Shown here: piece by piece, positions 18,360 to 26,485 of the stretch
Numbering within the stretch: the first letter of the stretch is position 1
Layout of the letters: each line of letters starts with the position of its first letter
The notes under the pieces: model-generated
The model's database searches: none
What the model was told of the DNA's origin: nothing
Seen by the model: only the letters and a program-made list of their open reading frames with translations
Assembly: GCF_028285745.1 (NCBI RefSeq)
Contig: NZ_JANQOP010000140.1
Location: 1-33,150 of the forward strand
Length of the DNA stretch: 33,150 bases
From: Acaryochloris sp. IP29b_bin.137
Lineage (GTDB): Bacteria > Cyanobacteriota > Cyanobacteriia > Thermosynechococcales > Thermosynechococcaceae
Direction: 5' to 3'
Made by a program: the position numbers and the translations under genes

Positions 18360-18620
18360 CTAGCCCCCGCTCACAGGTGGAATTAACACCACTTCATCCC
18401 CCTGCTGTAAGGGTGTATCCCCTGGGACAAAATTCAGATTGACGCCAAAATTCGTCACTGTTCTTAGGGGTTCCAGCGCTGGGTATTGGGCCCAGAAATA
18501 TTCCCCCACTTGCTGTACGGTAGACCCAGCAGGCAGCTTCAGTTCAATCTCCGGTGAACCTATCACTTCTTGATAGGCCGCAAACAGTTTGACTGTAATG
18601 GTGATGGCAGAACCAGGCAT
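18360..18620 (-). CDS. MoaD/ThiS-family sulfur-carrier protein
   Basis: The 86-residue protein has a beta-grasp ubiquitin-like pattern (TITVKLFAAYQEVIG at the start, GDEVVLIPPVSGG at the end). It terminates in the Gly-Gly that is adenylated and thiocarboxylated by an E1-like enzyme. The ending IPPVSGG is typical of MoaD, the small subunit of molybdopterin synthase. However, it lies 7 bp after cysH, and no moaE or other Moco gene is visible here. A role as sulfur donor in cysteine or other sulfur metabolism (as CysO in mycobacteria) is therefore an alternative. Translational coupling with cysH is likely. Confidence 0.85.
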   Translation of the reverse strand: MPGSAITITVKLFAAYQEVIGSPEIELKLPAGSTVQQVGEYFWAQYPALEPLRTVTNFGVNLNFVPGDTPLQQGDEVVLIPPVSGG

Positions 18621-18627
18621 TTTTCAG

Positions 18628-19359
18628 CTAGGCATGCATACCGCATTCTGTGCGGGCCATTCCTCGCCACCGCCCGGCTCGTTCTTCTTCTCCATGATTC
18701 GTCGTGGTGGTAATGGGTTCGTCCCCAATGCTGGCATACCCTTGGTCATAGAGTGGGTTATACAACACTTGATTCCCAACCAGATAGTTCCAAACCTCTT
18801 TATAGGTCCAGTTTGCCAATGGATTGATTTTTAAGCGTCCCTGACGGTCACCTTCAAAGATAGGCATCTTAGCGCGGGTTGAAGACTGATCTCGTCGCCG
18901 TCCTGTGATCCATGAAGATACGTTGAGCATTTGTAGCCCTCGCTGCAGGGGTTCAACTTTGGTGAGTTGGTGAAATTGTTCTATGTCTTTTTGCCAAAGC
19001 TGTTCGCCATATTTTTCTGCAAAGGCAGCTCGGGACTCCACCCCTTGGGGACGAAAGACGTGTAGATCTAAACCATAATGCGCTTTGGCATTCTCAGCCA
19101 GTTGCAGGGTTTCTGGAAAATGGTGGAGCGTATCCAGAAATAGAACTGGGATCCCTGGATCAGGATTGAGGTCTCGATACAACAGATCTAGGATCACCAT
19201 CCCACTGGCCCCAAACGCAGTACTCTGGATCAAGCCGGTTGGAATAGTCTCCAAACACCAAGTCAAGATACTTTTGGGATGGGCGGCGTCAAACTTTAGA
19301 TTTAGATGCTCCAAATCTAAAGTTTGCTGTTGTCCAGGGGTTACGATGCATGGATCCAT
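18628..19359 (-). CDS. cysH: Phosphoadenylyl-sulfate (PAPS) reductase CysH
   Basis: CysH reduces PAPS to sulfite in assimilatory sulfate reduction, using thioredoxin. The 243-residue protein has the SAFGASGMVILDLL nucleotide-binding loop, FLDTLHHFPET, the WITGRRRDQSSTRA segment, and the catalytic Cys in TECGMHA at the extreme C-terminus. It lacks the CC and CxxC cysteines that bind the iron-sulfur cluster in APS reductases, so the PAPS-specific type is favoured. Start ATG 19359. The moaD-like gene follows after 7 bp. An inverted repeat lies about 70-100 bp upstream. Confidence 0.93.
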   Translation of the reverse strand: MDPCIVTPGQQQTLDLEHLNLKFDAAHPKSILTWCLETIPTGLIQSTAFGASGMVILDLLYRDLNPDPGIPVLFLDTLHHFPETLQLAENAKAHYGLDLHVFRPQGVESRAAFAEKYGEQLWQKDIEQFHQLTKVEPLQRGLQMLNVSSWITGRRRDQSSTRAKMPIFEGDRQGRLKINPLANWTYKEVWNYLVGNQVLYNPLYDQGYASIGDEPITTTTNHGEEERAGRWRGMARTECGMHA

Positions 19360-19427
19360 AATACCAATGCCAACCTTTCGCCTATTGGGTATGAGTATTG
19401 TACCTGTTTATTTTCCTAATCCCCACC

Positions 19428-19456
19428 GGAGAACCGTAGTATAAGTTCGGCTCTCC
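19428..19456. promoter_or_regulatory. Inverted repeat upstream of cysH
   Basis: GGAGAACCG (19428-19436) and CGGCTCTCC (19448-19456) are inverted copies with one mismatch in nine, around an 11-base centre. The distance (69-97 bp before cysH) suits an operator. No regulator is identified. Confidence 0.3.
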
Positions 19457-19479
19457 AGAGTAGGGATTAGCTTAGAGGG

Positions 19480-19626
19480 TCAGCGAATCCTAATGGTGTA
19501 GTTAATTTGACAGATCAGATCTTTGAATTGTGGATAACGATCTGGATGCTCCACCCCAAACCTCTGGGCAGTCAGCAGGAGGGTAGATTCCCCATCAATG
19601 CTGATCGGCTTCAGCACCTCATCCAT
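19480..19626 (-). CDS. Small ORF, 48 aa, possibly a gene remnant
   Basis: From ATG 19626 to TGA 19480 a short reading frame encodes 48 residues (MDEVLKPISIDGEST, later RFGVEHPDRYPQFKDL, ending NYTIRIR). The composition is protein-like, and the reading frame continues upstream to a stop about 25 bases before the ATG. I do not recognise it. It may be a small gene or the end of a decayed gene. It occupies most of the 317-bp gap between cysH and the DUF3352 gene. Confidence 0.35.
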   Translation of the reverse strand: MDEVLKPISIDGESTLLLTAQRFGVEHPDRYPQFKDLICQINYTIRIR

Positions 19627-19676
19627 TGGATTAGTGGGCACTAACCAATTTCAACTGATGGATCCTAAACACGCTC

Positions 19677-21389
19677 TTAACCAAACCGCAGGTACCACTT
19701 GCTATGCTGAACTTCTGGGGTTTCGCCATAACTACTGACTGAGATTGATCGCAGTTTATGGGTTAGGGTCTGAGCATGCGCTTCAAGCTTGGAGATGATC
19801 GGTAGATTCTGCTTGAGGAAGGGTTGCATCATGGGCCAATCTAGGTAGACGAAGCCTTGATTGGGTTGATCGAAGGGTGCGATCGCATCCTGAAACGATC
19901 GCTGATTGCTCAAAGCCCCATTGCCAGCTTCCAGGGCTAATCCTAACGCTTCTGGAGAACTGGCCAAGACCTTTTGATCGTCAATATTGGCATAGGCACC
20001 TGTCACCTCTGTCTTAAAGGTGAGATTGCTGCCTCGCGTATTGTCTATTTCTTGAGAGACTAATCGAGTCCAAGCATAGACTTTCCGGCCTGCCAGTTCG
20101 AAGGGGCTAGTCCCTAAATCCTGCTGGGTTGCTAGATCATTCAAATAACGAGTCAATTGCTGAGAATGGTCGCTATTGGTTTGCTCATAGGCAAATAGCC
20201 AATCTGCTTTTGCATCGGGCTGTGCTGATAAGACTGGAGAAAGGGACTCTGGCAACAGCGCCCAAGCATAGTTTCCATCAATCAATGGAAAAATCTGACT
20301 CGTTAAACTCAAGCCTCGCGTCTGCCCCCACGCTCCAAGGGTTGTATTCACCCAGGCTTTAAGGGCCGGATACCCCTGCAAGTCTTGGTCAATTTGTGAC
20401 CATAGGGCGCCAAGGTCCATGCCAGACACCACCAATGGACTATTACCTGGGAAATAACTTAAGGCAGTCGTTGGTTCTAGGGGTTTGGTGTGGACGGTTG
20501 GGACCTGACGGTCTGAGTTTGCGATTAAGGCGGTTTCGACCCACACCCCTTGCCGAGACTCCCCAAAGGTGACGCCTAATCCTTTATAGGTTGCCGATGC
20601 TCCTGCAGGTTTTCCTGACAGAGCTGGAATCAGCTTCTCTAAGTTGAGGTAGGCAATGCTGGTCGATTGGGTTGGGTTCAGGGTTGCGATCGCGGTTTTG
20701 TAATCAGCATGCTTGGCCAGTTGGGATCCAGGTTTGTTGAACGTGCTCAAGGCCTGTTCCAAAACCTGATGGTGGTTGGTCACCAAGACGAAGCGATCGT
20801 CTACTTTGGCCGTCGATAAGGCCTGAATGGGCTGCCATGGGTGGGGTAATGGCGGTATGTCGGCTCCGGCGAACTGAGGGGAAACCTGGGCAGAGATAAT
20901 ATCTATCCCATCGTAACGCTCAAAATTAATCGATTGCCCCGCCTCTGCTTGCAGCTGCCAAAACTTCTCTAAGAAAGTGTTTGCATCTCGGCTATTGCGA
21001 GCTTTTAGAACCAGTAGGTAGCCCGGCCCTTGGCCGGGGCCTAACTCTGTCAGGGCAAAGGTCAACTCATCCCCTGCCCAGGGCCGAATATCTTGACGAT
21101 AATCAATCCCTGCGGTGGCGAGGAGAGCCGCAGGCAAATCGGTGTACTGAAATGAGTGACCTGCAGCTTCATCCCCCAAAGACTTCAGTGGGCCGGAGTG
21201 CCCCACCAGTGAAACCATCAGGGGAGCCGCATCTGGAATGAAGCGTGCAGCTGCAGGCCCTAATTCTGGTTCCAGTGGAGACGTCCCGGCGGAAGAGTCC
21301 GTATCGAGCGCCCAGACTGTTCCGCTACAGAGCAGTAGGGCAAGAACACTGGCTAGTAACTGGAGAAAAACAGAACGAAGTTTGACCAT
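19677..21389 (-). CDS. DUF3352 domain-containing exported protein
   Basis: The 570-residue protein begins with a signal peptide (about 1-27, ending VWALD). The body matches the cyanobacterial DUF3352 family: an early PDAAPLMVSLVGH, then AALLATAGIDYRQDIRPWAGDELTFAL (about 87-113), the alternating FLEKFW and GIDIISA segments, and a C-terminal region with PNQGFVYLDWP. Family length of about 550-600 fits. No enzymatic function is known; proteins of this family are exported and probably periplasmic or thylakoid-lumenal. Start ATG 21389 is well placed. It is the first gene left of the DnaA-box cluster after the small DUF2811 gene. Confidence 0.85.
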   Translation of the reverse strand: MVKLRSVFLQLLASVLALLLCSGTVWALDTDSSAGTSPLEPELGPAAARFIPDAAPLMVSLVGHSGPLKSLGDEAAGHSFQYTDLPAALLATAGIDYRQDIRPWAGDELTFALTELGPGQGPGYLLVLKARNSRDANTFLEKFWQLQAEAGQSINFERYDGIDIISAQVSPQFAGADIPPLPHPWQPIQALSTAKVDDRFVLVTNHHQVLEQALSTFNKPGSQLAKHADYKTAIATLNPTQSTSIAYLNLEKLIPALSGKPAGASATYKGLGVTFGESRQGVWVETALIANSDRQVPTVHTKPLEPTTALSYFPGNSPLVVSGMDLGALWSQIDQDLQGYPALKAWVNTTLGAWGQTRGLSLTSQIFPLIDGNYAWALLPESLSPVLSAQPDAKADWLFAYEQTNSDHSQQLTRYLNDLATQQDLGTSPFELAGRKVYAWTRLVSQEIDNTRGSNLTFKTEVTGAYANIDDQKVLASSPEALGLALEAGNGALSNQRSFQDAIAPFDQPNQGFVYLDWPMMQPFLKQNLPIISKLEAHAQTLTHKLRSISVSSYGETPEVQHSKWYLRFG

Positions 21390-21609
21390 AAATTGCGAAA
21401 GTCAGGCTTATTGCGACCGCCTATGCAAGGGAGAGATAAAATCTTCGGTCGTTTAACAACCGTATCCGCCCCTATTATTTCAGCAAACTGCACCGGAGCA
21501 AGTTAAGCAATCTAAAATCTCCCGGTTCCCCGATTGCTATCCGTTCCTGAACCTTTGGGCCGACACCATCCCTCACGCCAACTCGCCGATATCATCTTTG
21601 GATCAGCGT

Positions 21610-21813
21610 CTACCCAACAGAACGCTGAAACAGCGTATCGAGGTACACTCGCGCAGCCCGGCGATCGCCTTCGCCATTTTGCAGCAAGAACAAGGATAAG
21701 GCTGCAGAGAAGACTCGATCCTGGTCCCAGTCAGGATGAGACTCCAAATAGCCCTTGAGGGTCTGATGCAGCTCTTCAGGAATCTCAGCAAGAATACTTA
21801 TTGTCGCGTTCAT
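21610..21813 (-). CDS. DUF2811 small protein
   Basis: The start is taken at ATG 21813 (MNATISILAEIPEELHQTLK). The frame runs upstream to 21888, but that extension is unlike the family. The 67-residue product matches the cyanobacterial DUF2811 family almost throughout: SILAEIPEEL, SHPDWDQDRVFSAALSLF, then RRAARVYLDTLFQR. It is cytosolic and probably helical; the pattern recalls ribbon-helix-helix or small adaptor proteins, but its function is unknown. It is next to the DnaA-box cluster region and reads away from it. Confidence 0.9.
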   Translation of the reverse strand: MNATISILAEIPEELHQTLKGYLESHPDWDQDRVFSAALSLFLLQNGEGDRRAARVYLDTLFQRSVG

Positions 21814-22429
21814 AGTGATTAATTGTGACAGTATGTTGAGGCCCGTTATTTGAATGCATAAGATCTGCCTGCCCAACAGTCCGAGCACGCCAATAACCTA
21901 AGCGGACTTATTTTGCGCTATGTGGGGGTGGGGTTGTCAATGGTTAGCCCGTCACTAAATTATTAAGAAAAAATGAACTCGTTCACGAAAAATCAGGGGT
22001 TTTAGCCCTTTATCTTTACATAGATTCATATAAATCTGGGGAAATCTCTGTTTGCAGCCAAATTCCCCAGATCGATGTGAGGCCGTCTAGATCCATCCTT
22101 TCCCTGTGGAAAACCCCCGGAAACCTGTGGAAAACTCTAGAAAGACTTGTGGAAACTTTGGGGATAACCTGGGGAAATATATTTATTTGCAAAAATTTTA
22201 ATTCTTGAGGGTTAAGTCACCATTTGATTATTTTTGAGCCAACATCTCCCAGGTCTGCTCTCGACAATCGAGCAGCCGTCCAGAATATGACTGACCCTGA
22301 CCCCCTTCCCCTCAAAATACTTCTGAGACGCCACAGAATCCTCAAGCCAGGATGGGATAATGCTATCCATAAAACAATGATGTTCTTCTCTCAATCCTTC
22401 GATTGAGGGGATTCCAATATAGACCCCCC
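21814..22429. other. Gene-free 616-bp region, candidate replication origin or DnaA control region
   Basis: No gene is seen. The region holds an AT-rich block (about 21955-22060), the DnaA-box cluster at 22105-22178, and a second AT-rich block (22176-22208). Nearer the next gene there is a hairpin CTCAATC/GATTGAG (loop CTTC, just before 22410). Flanking genes mostly diverge from the region. No dnaA or dnaN gene lies nearby in the window, so origin status is an inference. Confidence 0.45.
22105..22178 (+). promoter_or_regulatory. Cluster of DnaA boxes
   Basis: Two exact copies of TGTGGAAAA (22105-22113, 22126-22134) are the reverse complement of TTTTCCACA, the DnaA box described in cyanobacteria. 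TGTGGAAAC (22148) and TGGGGATAA (22159) each differ at one position from a DnaA box, and TGGGGAAAT (22170) at two. All have the same orientation, with starts 21, 22, 11 and 11 bp apart, close to whole helical turns. An AT-rich block follows directly. Confidence 0.55.
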
Positions 22430-23485
22430 ATGCCTACTCCGAACCGTCCCCAAAACTATCAGCATCTTGTCTTACCCGGCATCATTACCTGCGGCTTACT
22501 TTGGGCATTCAGCCTTCTCGGGTTTGGCCTTTGGCAACAGTTACAGCAAACTCAACCTTCACCCGTCTCAACGGAGGAGAGGCCGTCTGAATATTCCACC
22601 TTTCGTCAAGTGGACAATGTTCCTTCAGGCCGTTTCAAGTACGGTGGTAGTCCCGACTGGTCGCCGATTCGCTTGGTGGTTGACTCAACCATTCAATCGG
22701 AAAGACGGGAATATCAGCTCAGTTATATCCAACCCAAGGAAACCCAGGCGAATACCACTACTGCGATCGCACTTTTGATCCAAGGAAAATTGGATTTTGT
22801 TCAGTCCGATCGGGCCCTTAAATCCTCAGAACTCACCCAAGCTCAACAGCAAGGATTAACGCTGAAACAAACATCTGTGGCGACGGATGGTATTGCCATC
22901 GCGGTTCATCCCAGCCTACCGATTCAGGGATTAACCCTACAGCAAATAGCTGACATTTACACTGGATCGATTACAAACTGGACGCAAGTCGGGGGACCCA
23001 ATCTTGAAATAAAGCCCTTCGCCCTCTCATTTGAATCTGAGGGCATGCTTGACCTATTTCTCAAACAGGTGATGCAGGGAAAATCCTTTAGCCAACAGCT
23101 AGATTATTTCCCCAATATGACAACCGCGCTCCGGAAATTAGCGGATAGTCCGGGTGGCATTTTCTTTGGGTCCGCAGCAGAGATTGTTCCCCAATGTACG
23201 GTCAAACCGCTTCCGGTTGGTCCAACGTCACGGCGGATCGCCCCCTATCAATCTCCTTATATCGAACCGAGTGACTGTCCTAACCCGCGCAATCAAATCA
23301 ACACTCAGGCCATTCTGAACCAAGAATATCCCTTAACCCACCCCCTCTACGTCATCTATGCCAGCAACCGGGACAATACCCAAGCCGGAGAAGCCTATAC
23401 CCAACTATTGCTCAGCAGCCAGGGCCAGGACTTATTGAGTAAAGCGGGATTTGTGAAAATTGCTCCATCGTCCCCCATTCAGTAG
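22430..23485 (+). CDS. PstS-like phosphate/anion periplasmic binding protein
   Basis: The start is ATG 22430 (MPTPNRPQNYQHLVLP). A membrane anchor or signal segment (about 14-36) is followed by a type 2 periplasmic-binding fold: FKYGGSPDWSPIRLVVDS, then DFVQSDRALKSSEL, and the strongly conserved DGIAIAVHPSLPIQGLTL with QIADIYTGSITNWTQVGGP. These match the PstS-type (PBP-like-2) proteins of cyanobacteria, which bind phosphate or a related oxyanion. No permease or ATPase genes accompany it, so it may be an orphan binder or work with a remote transporter. The gene's stop is 2 bp from the stop of the convergent exchanger gene. Confidence 0.85.
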   Translation: MPTPNRPQNYQHLVLPGIITCGLLWAFSLLGFGLWQQLQQTQPSPVSTEERPSEYSTFRQVDNVPSGRFKYGGSPDWSPIRLVVDSTIQSERREYQLSYIQPKETQANTTTAIALLIQGKLDFVQSDRALKSSELTQAQQQGLTLKQTSVATDGIAIAVHPSLPIQGLTLQQIADIYTGSITNWTQVGGPNLEIKPFALSFESEGMLDLFLKQVMQGKSFSQQLDYFPNMTTALRKLADSPGGIFFGSAAEIVPQCTVKPLPVGPTSRRIAPYQSPYIEPSDCPNPRNQINTQAILNQEYPLTHPLYVIYASNRDNTQAGEAYTQLLLSSQGQDLLSKAGFVKIAPSSPIQ

Positions 23486-23487
23486 CC

Positions 23488-24585
23488 TTAAATCTTGGTG
23501 CTGCGTTGATGGCGAACGGTTCGAATGGTAATAATCGCAAACGTAATCATCGTGAGTGGGGCGATAAATGTACTCACAATGGTTGTAAGCACCGTTATCC
23601 CTTCATGATGCATGGTATTTAGCACTAAGTAACTGTTATAGGCCATGTAATAGATCAAAAAGAGAATGCCTTCCCACCGGGTAATCACATTGCCAGTGGC
23701 AAAGATGGGAAGACAAGCTACTGCTGCCGCAATCATAATCGGGATATCAAAAGAACGAGCCGCATTGGTCACCGTAATGCCTTCGGGAGCCAGCATACTG
23801 GCCAGTCCCAGGGCCGTCAAAATATTGAAGATATTGCTGCCGATCACATTGCCCACCGCAATATCACGCTCCCCCCTGAAACTAGCCACAATAGATGTGG
23901 CTAATTCAGGCAAGGACGTCCCAATAGAAATAATGGTCAAACCAATAACGAGTTCAGAAATCCCTAACTTCTGGGCAATGGACACAGACCCATTCACTAA
24001 CCAATGGGAGCCTGACACCAATAAAATAGCGCCAACAACGATATAGCCTAAGTTAGCAGCCAAGCTGGGTCCAGACAGCTTTAAGGGTTTCCCATACTCA
24101 CTGGCATATTCAGCTTGGACCTCTTCGTTATGTTCCTGTCGACCTTGATAGATTAAGAAGAGCGTATAAATAATGCCGCCCAGGAATAAGATCACCCCAT
24201 CTGAACGACCTAATACTCCATCCCAACTAAATAGCAACATTAGGGCTGATACCCCAATCATAATGGGCACATCTAGGCGCACTAGTTGTTGAGCAACTAG
24301 CAGCGGCGTAATCAAGGAAGACAACCCCAGAATCAATAAAATATTAAAAATATTACTGCCAATCACGTTGCCCAAGGAAATATCACCCTGACCAATCAGG
24401 CTAGATTTGACACTGACAGCCATTTCGGGGGCGCTGGTACCATAGGCCACAATCGTCAATCCAATAATCAATGGGGAGAGGCCAACCATCGTTGCCAAGC
24501 GAGAGGCCCCACGCACTAACGCTTCTGCACCAAAAACTAACAGCACTAAACCGCCAACAATAGCAGCGATAGCCGTTACGATCAT
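23488..24585 (-). CDS. CaCA-family calcium/sodium (or proton) antiporter
   Basis: The 365-residue membrane protein contains the two inverted alpha repeats of the calcium/cation antiporter superfamily. Repeat 1 is GLTIVAYGTSAPEMAVS...GNVIGSNIFNILLILG (about 42-87); repeat 2 is GLTIISIGTSLPELATS...GNVIGSNIFNILTALG (about 217-262). The acidic residues of TSAPE and TSLPE bind the cation. About ten membrane segments are expected. The family closest in length and motif is YrbG-like. Calcium export or osmotic and salt homeostasis is the usual role; the coupling ion is not determined here. Start ATG 24585. A short acidic loop (EHNEEVQAEYASEYGK) links the halves. Confidence 0.93.
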   Translation of the reverse strand: MIVTAIAAIVGGLVLLVFGAEALVRGASRLATMVGLSPLIIGLTIVAYGTSAPEMAVSVKSSLIGQGDISLGNVIGSNIFNILLILGLSSLITPLLVAQQLVRLDVPIMIGVSALMLLFSWDGVLGRSDGVILFLGGIIYTLFLIYQGRQEHNEEVQAEYASEYGKPLKLSGPSLAANLGYIVVGAILLVSGSHWLVNGSVSIAQKLGISELVIGLTIISIGTSLPELATSIVASFRGERDIAVGNVIGSNIFNILTALGLASMLAPEGITVTNAARSFDIPIMIAAAVACLPIFATGNVITRWEGILFLIYYMAYNSYLVLNTMHHEGITVLTTIVSTFIAPLTMITFAIITIRTVRHQRSTKI

Positions 24586-24878
24586 GGTTGTTTCCTAGAT
24601 AAGATTGCCAAGTTGCATACATAGGGGCGATTGTAGCTAAATCATGAAGCTGCAAGAGGGCTTTAGACCATCTTGTTTACCTGGATTACCTGTTCCGGTA
24701 CATATGAAGCCCAGACCAGTGAGGCGACCCAATGCCATCCCTAATATCATAAATAAAGCCTTTTACATGATGCCTTAAATGTATCCATTGACCAAAAAGT
24801 CTGTTGTCTCCCCAGAAACACCAGCTATATCGGCGATTTAAGCCTCTGATTTCCTGCGACATCCCTCCCAAAACCCCC
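24586..24878. other. Intergenic spacer with no gene seen
   Basis: A 293-bp spacer between two minus-strand genes. Short open frames occur, but none shows protein-like composition or a recognisable family. The exchanger promoter must lie in the right part of this stretch, but no convincing box stands out. Confidence 0.4.
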
Positions 24879-25724
24879 CTACTCTTCGATCAAATCTGGT
24901 TCAGGATTCTGTTGTAGAACTAAGTTTTGAAATGCAGTTAATGCTTGATAGTATCGTTCTCCCGCGATTTGGGGAACATTGTTGTGGCCTGCGCTGGGCA
25001 CCCATAGCATCTGCTTGGGAGCTGAGGCAGCGGCGTAGAGTTGGCGACCCTGTGCGATCGGAATCACTGAATCGGCTTCACCATGGATCACCAAAATGGG
25101 TACGTGGATCTGCGGAAGTCTTTGTAGGTTCGTGAATTTATCGAAGGGCAAAATTGGGATAGGCACTACCACCCGAAAGGTTGAGGTAAAGGTACTTTCC
25201 AGAATGACCCCCGCTACTGGGTACTGGGTTGCCAAATAAACCGCCGATCCTCCCCCCAAAGAACGCCCTTGGACAAGAAGACGGTTGGGGTTTACACCAA
25301 GGGTTTGGGTCAAGTACAGATATACTTGCTTAACATCCTCATAGGCATTCTGTTCACTGGGTTGACCATCGCTCGTCCCATAGCCCCGATAATCATAGGC
25401 AAACACGCTGAAGCCGGACTGTTGGAGTTGCTCTAAGCGGGGGCGAATGTCCCCCAAATCTTCGGCATTGCCGTGGATATAGAGCAATGTAAACATTGCG
25501 TTGGGATTGGGCAAATACAGCGCCGAGATCTGTTCCTTCGCCGTGACAGGCAGCTTTATCACCTCATCTGTATCTGGGTAACTACTAGGTTGAGGCAGAA
25601 AAATCATGCTATCGGCTTTGAAAAAGATATAAAGCGCGAAGCCAACGTAGATCAAAAACGGGGTAAGAAGCAGTCTGAGCCCACTAAATAAGCCGATCAA
25701 GATGGTTTGATAGTTAAGGTTCAC
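24879..25724 (-). CDS. Alpha/beta hydrolase (Bem46/ABHD17-like), membrane-anchored
   Basis: The 281-residue protein starts at GTG 25724 and has an N-terminal membrane anchor (about 8-35). An alpha/beta hydrolase fold follows, with oxyanion loop HGNAEDLG (84-91) and nucleophile Ser155 in GRSLGGG. Asp218 lies in GEADSVIP and His247 in AGHNN, making a complete catalytic triad. The GYGTSDGQPSE segment is typical of the Bem46/ABHD17 group, which includes thioesterases and depalmitoylases; the substrate here is unknown. No Shine-Dalgarno is visible before the GTG. It is divergent from the pentapeptide-repeat gene with a 98-bp gap. Confidence 0.9.
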   Translation of the reverse strand: MNLNYQTILIGLFSGLRLLLTPFLIYVGFALYIFFKADSMIFLPQPSSYPDTDEVIKLPVTAKEQISALYLPNPNAMFTLLYIHGNAEDLGDIRPRLEQLQQSGFSVFAYDYRGYGTSDGQPSEQNAYEDVKQVYLYLTQTLGVNPNRLLVQGRSLGGGSAVYLATQYPVAGVILESTFTSTFRVVVPIPILPFDKFTNLQRLPQIHVPILVIHGEADSVIPIAQGRQLYAAASAPKQMLWVPSAGHNNVPQIAGERYYQALTAFQNLVLQQNPEPDLIEE

Positions 25725-25822
25725 AACCGTTGTGGGATGGAGTGCTTAGGGGTGAATGGGACGGCCATTTCTAGTCTATGCAATTACGCTATGGTTGAGA
25801 TATCAGCAATGCTTGTAGGTTT

Positions 25823-26320
25823 ATGAAACTCAGTCGCGAAGAAATCATCAGCCGCTATGCAGCTGGGGAGCGTCGATTTGCTGGGGTGGATTTAACCGCC
25901 CTAGATCTTCATCAACTTGAATTGAGCCAGATAGATTTAAGCGGAGCCGAGCTGTGTCGCTGCAACCTCAGTGATGCCGATCTCAGTCAAGCCGATTTAA
26001 GTGGGGCTGATCTCAGCGAGGCTAACTTGACCCAAATTGATTTGCATAAGGCAGATTTAAGCGGGGTCGACCTCAGTGTTGCTAACCTGACGGGAGCCAA
26101 TCTCGAAGAGGCGGATCTGAGTGGCGTAGATCTGAGTCAAGCCAATTTGACGGGAGCCAATCTCCAAAATGCAGACCTCAGTGGGGTTGATCTGAGCGAG
26201 GCTAACTTACAAGAGGCCAATTTGCGCGGCGCGGATATCAGTGGCGCTGATGTGAGTAACAGTCGCTATTGTCAAACTACTTTCCCCAGTGGCAAGATTC
26301 GGAACGATCATTGTGAGTAG
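25823..26320 (+). CDS. Pentapeptide-repeat protein with a 20-residue superrepeat
   Basis: The 165-residue protein is mostly tandem A(D/N)LxG pentapeptides, which fold as a right-handed quadrilateral beta-helix. Within the array, a 20-residue unit (roughly ADLSGVDLSxANLTGANLxx, four pentapeptides, one full helix turn) recurs at about residues 75-145, with variation at the Leu/Glu positions. The DNA shows a matching 60-bp near-repeat. Pentapeptide proteins can bind or mimic DNA, bind proteins, or act in thylakoids; no clue to role is in the context. Start ATG 25823 (MKLSREEIISRYAAGERRF) has a short helical cap. The C-terminal NSRYCQTTFPSGKIRNDHCE is a typical cyanobacterial tail for such proteins. 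Confidence 0.9.
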   Translation: MKLSREEIISRYAAGERRFAGVDLTALDLHQLELSQIDLSGAELCRCNLSDADLSQADLSGADLSEANLTQIDLHKADLSGVDLSVANLTGANLEEADLSGVDLSQANLTGANLQNADLSGVDLSEANLQEANLRGADISGADVSNSRYCQTTFPSGKIRNDHCE

Positions 26321-26485
26321 AAATCGGCTGCTTACTGTCGCATCAAACCATTTTTGCTGAATTGGCCGTAAAAATATCTAGATAAGAGGAAAAATAATCT
26401 CTCTCAAAAAAGAAGTTCGATAGTTTTACTGATGTCATTTGGGCTGGAATTAGAAGAGCATTGAAACGTTGCGACCCCATGATCC

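Noticed and set aside
22390..22412. Hairpin before the PstS-like gene as a riboswitch or terminator
   Set aside because: A 7-bp stem with a 4-base loop but no T tract and no known aptamer; too small to call.
24686..24871. 61-codon minus-strand frame in the spacer before the hydrolase gene
   Set aside because: Composition is not protein-like, there is no start context and no recognisable motif.
25900..26260. Possible CRISPR-like array in the periodic DNA
   Set aside because: The period is 60 bp without unique spacers and is fully explained by the pentapeptide coding repeat.
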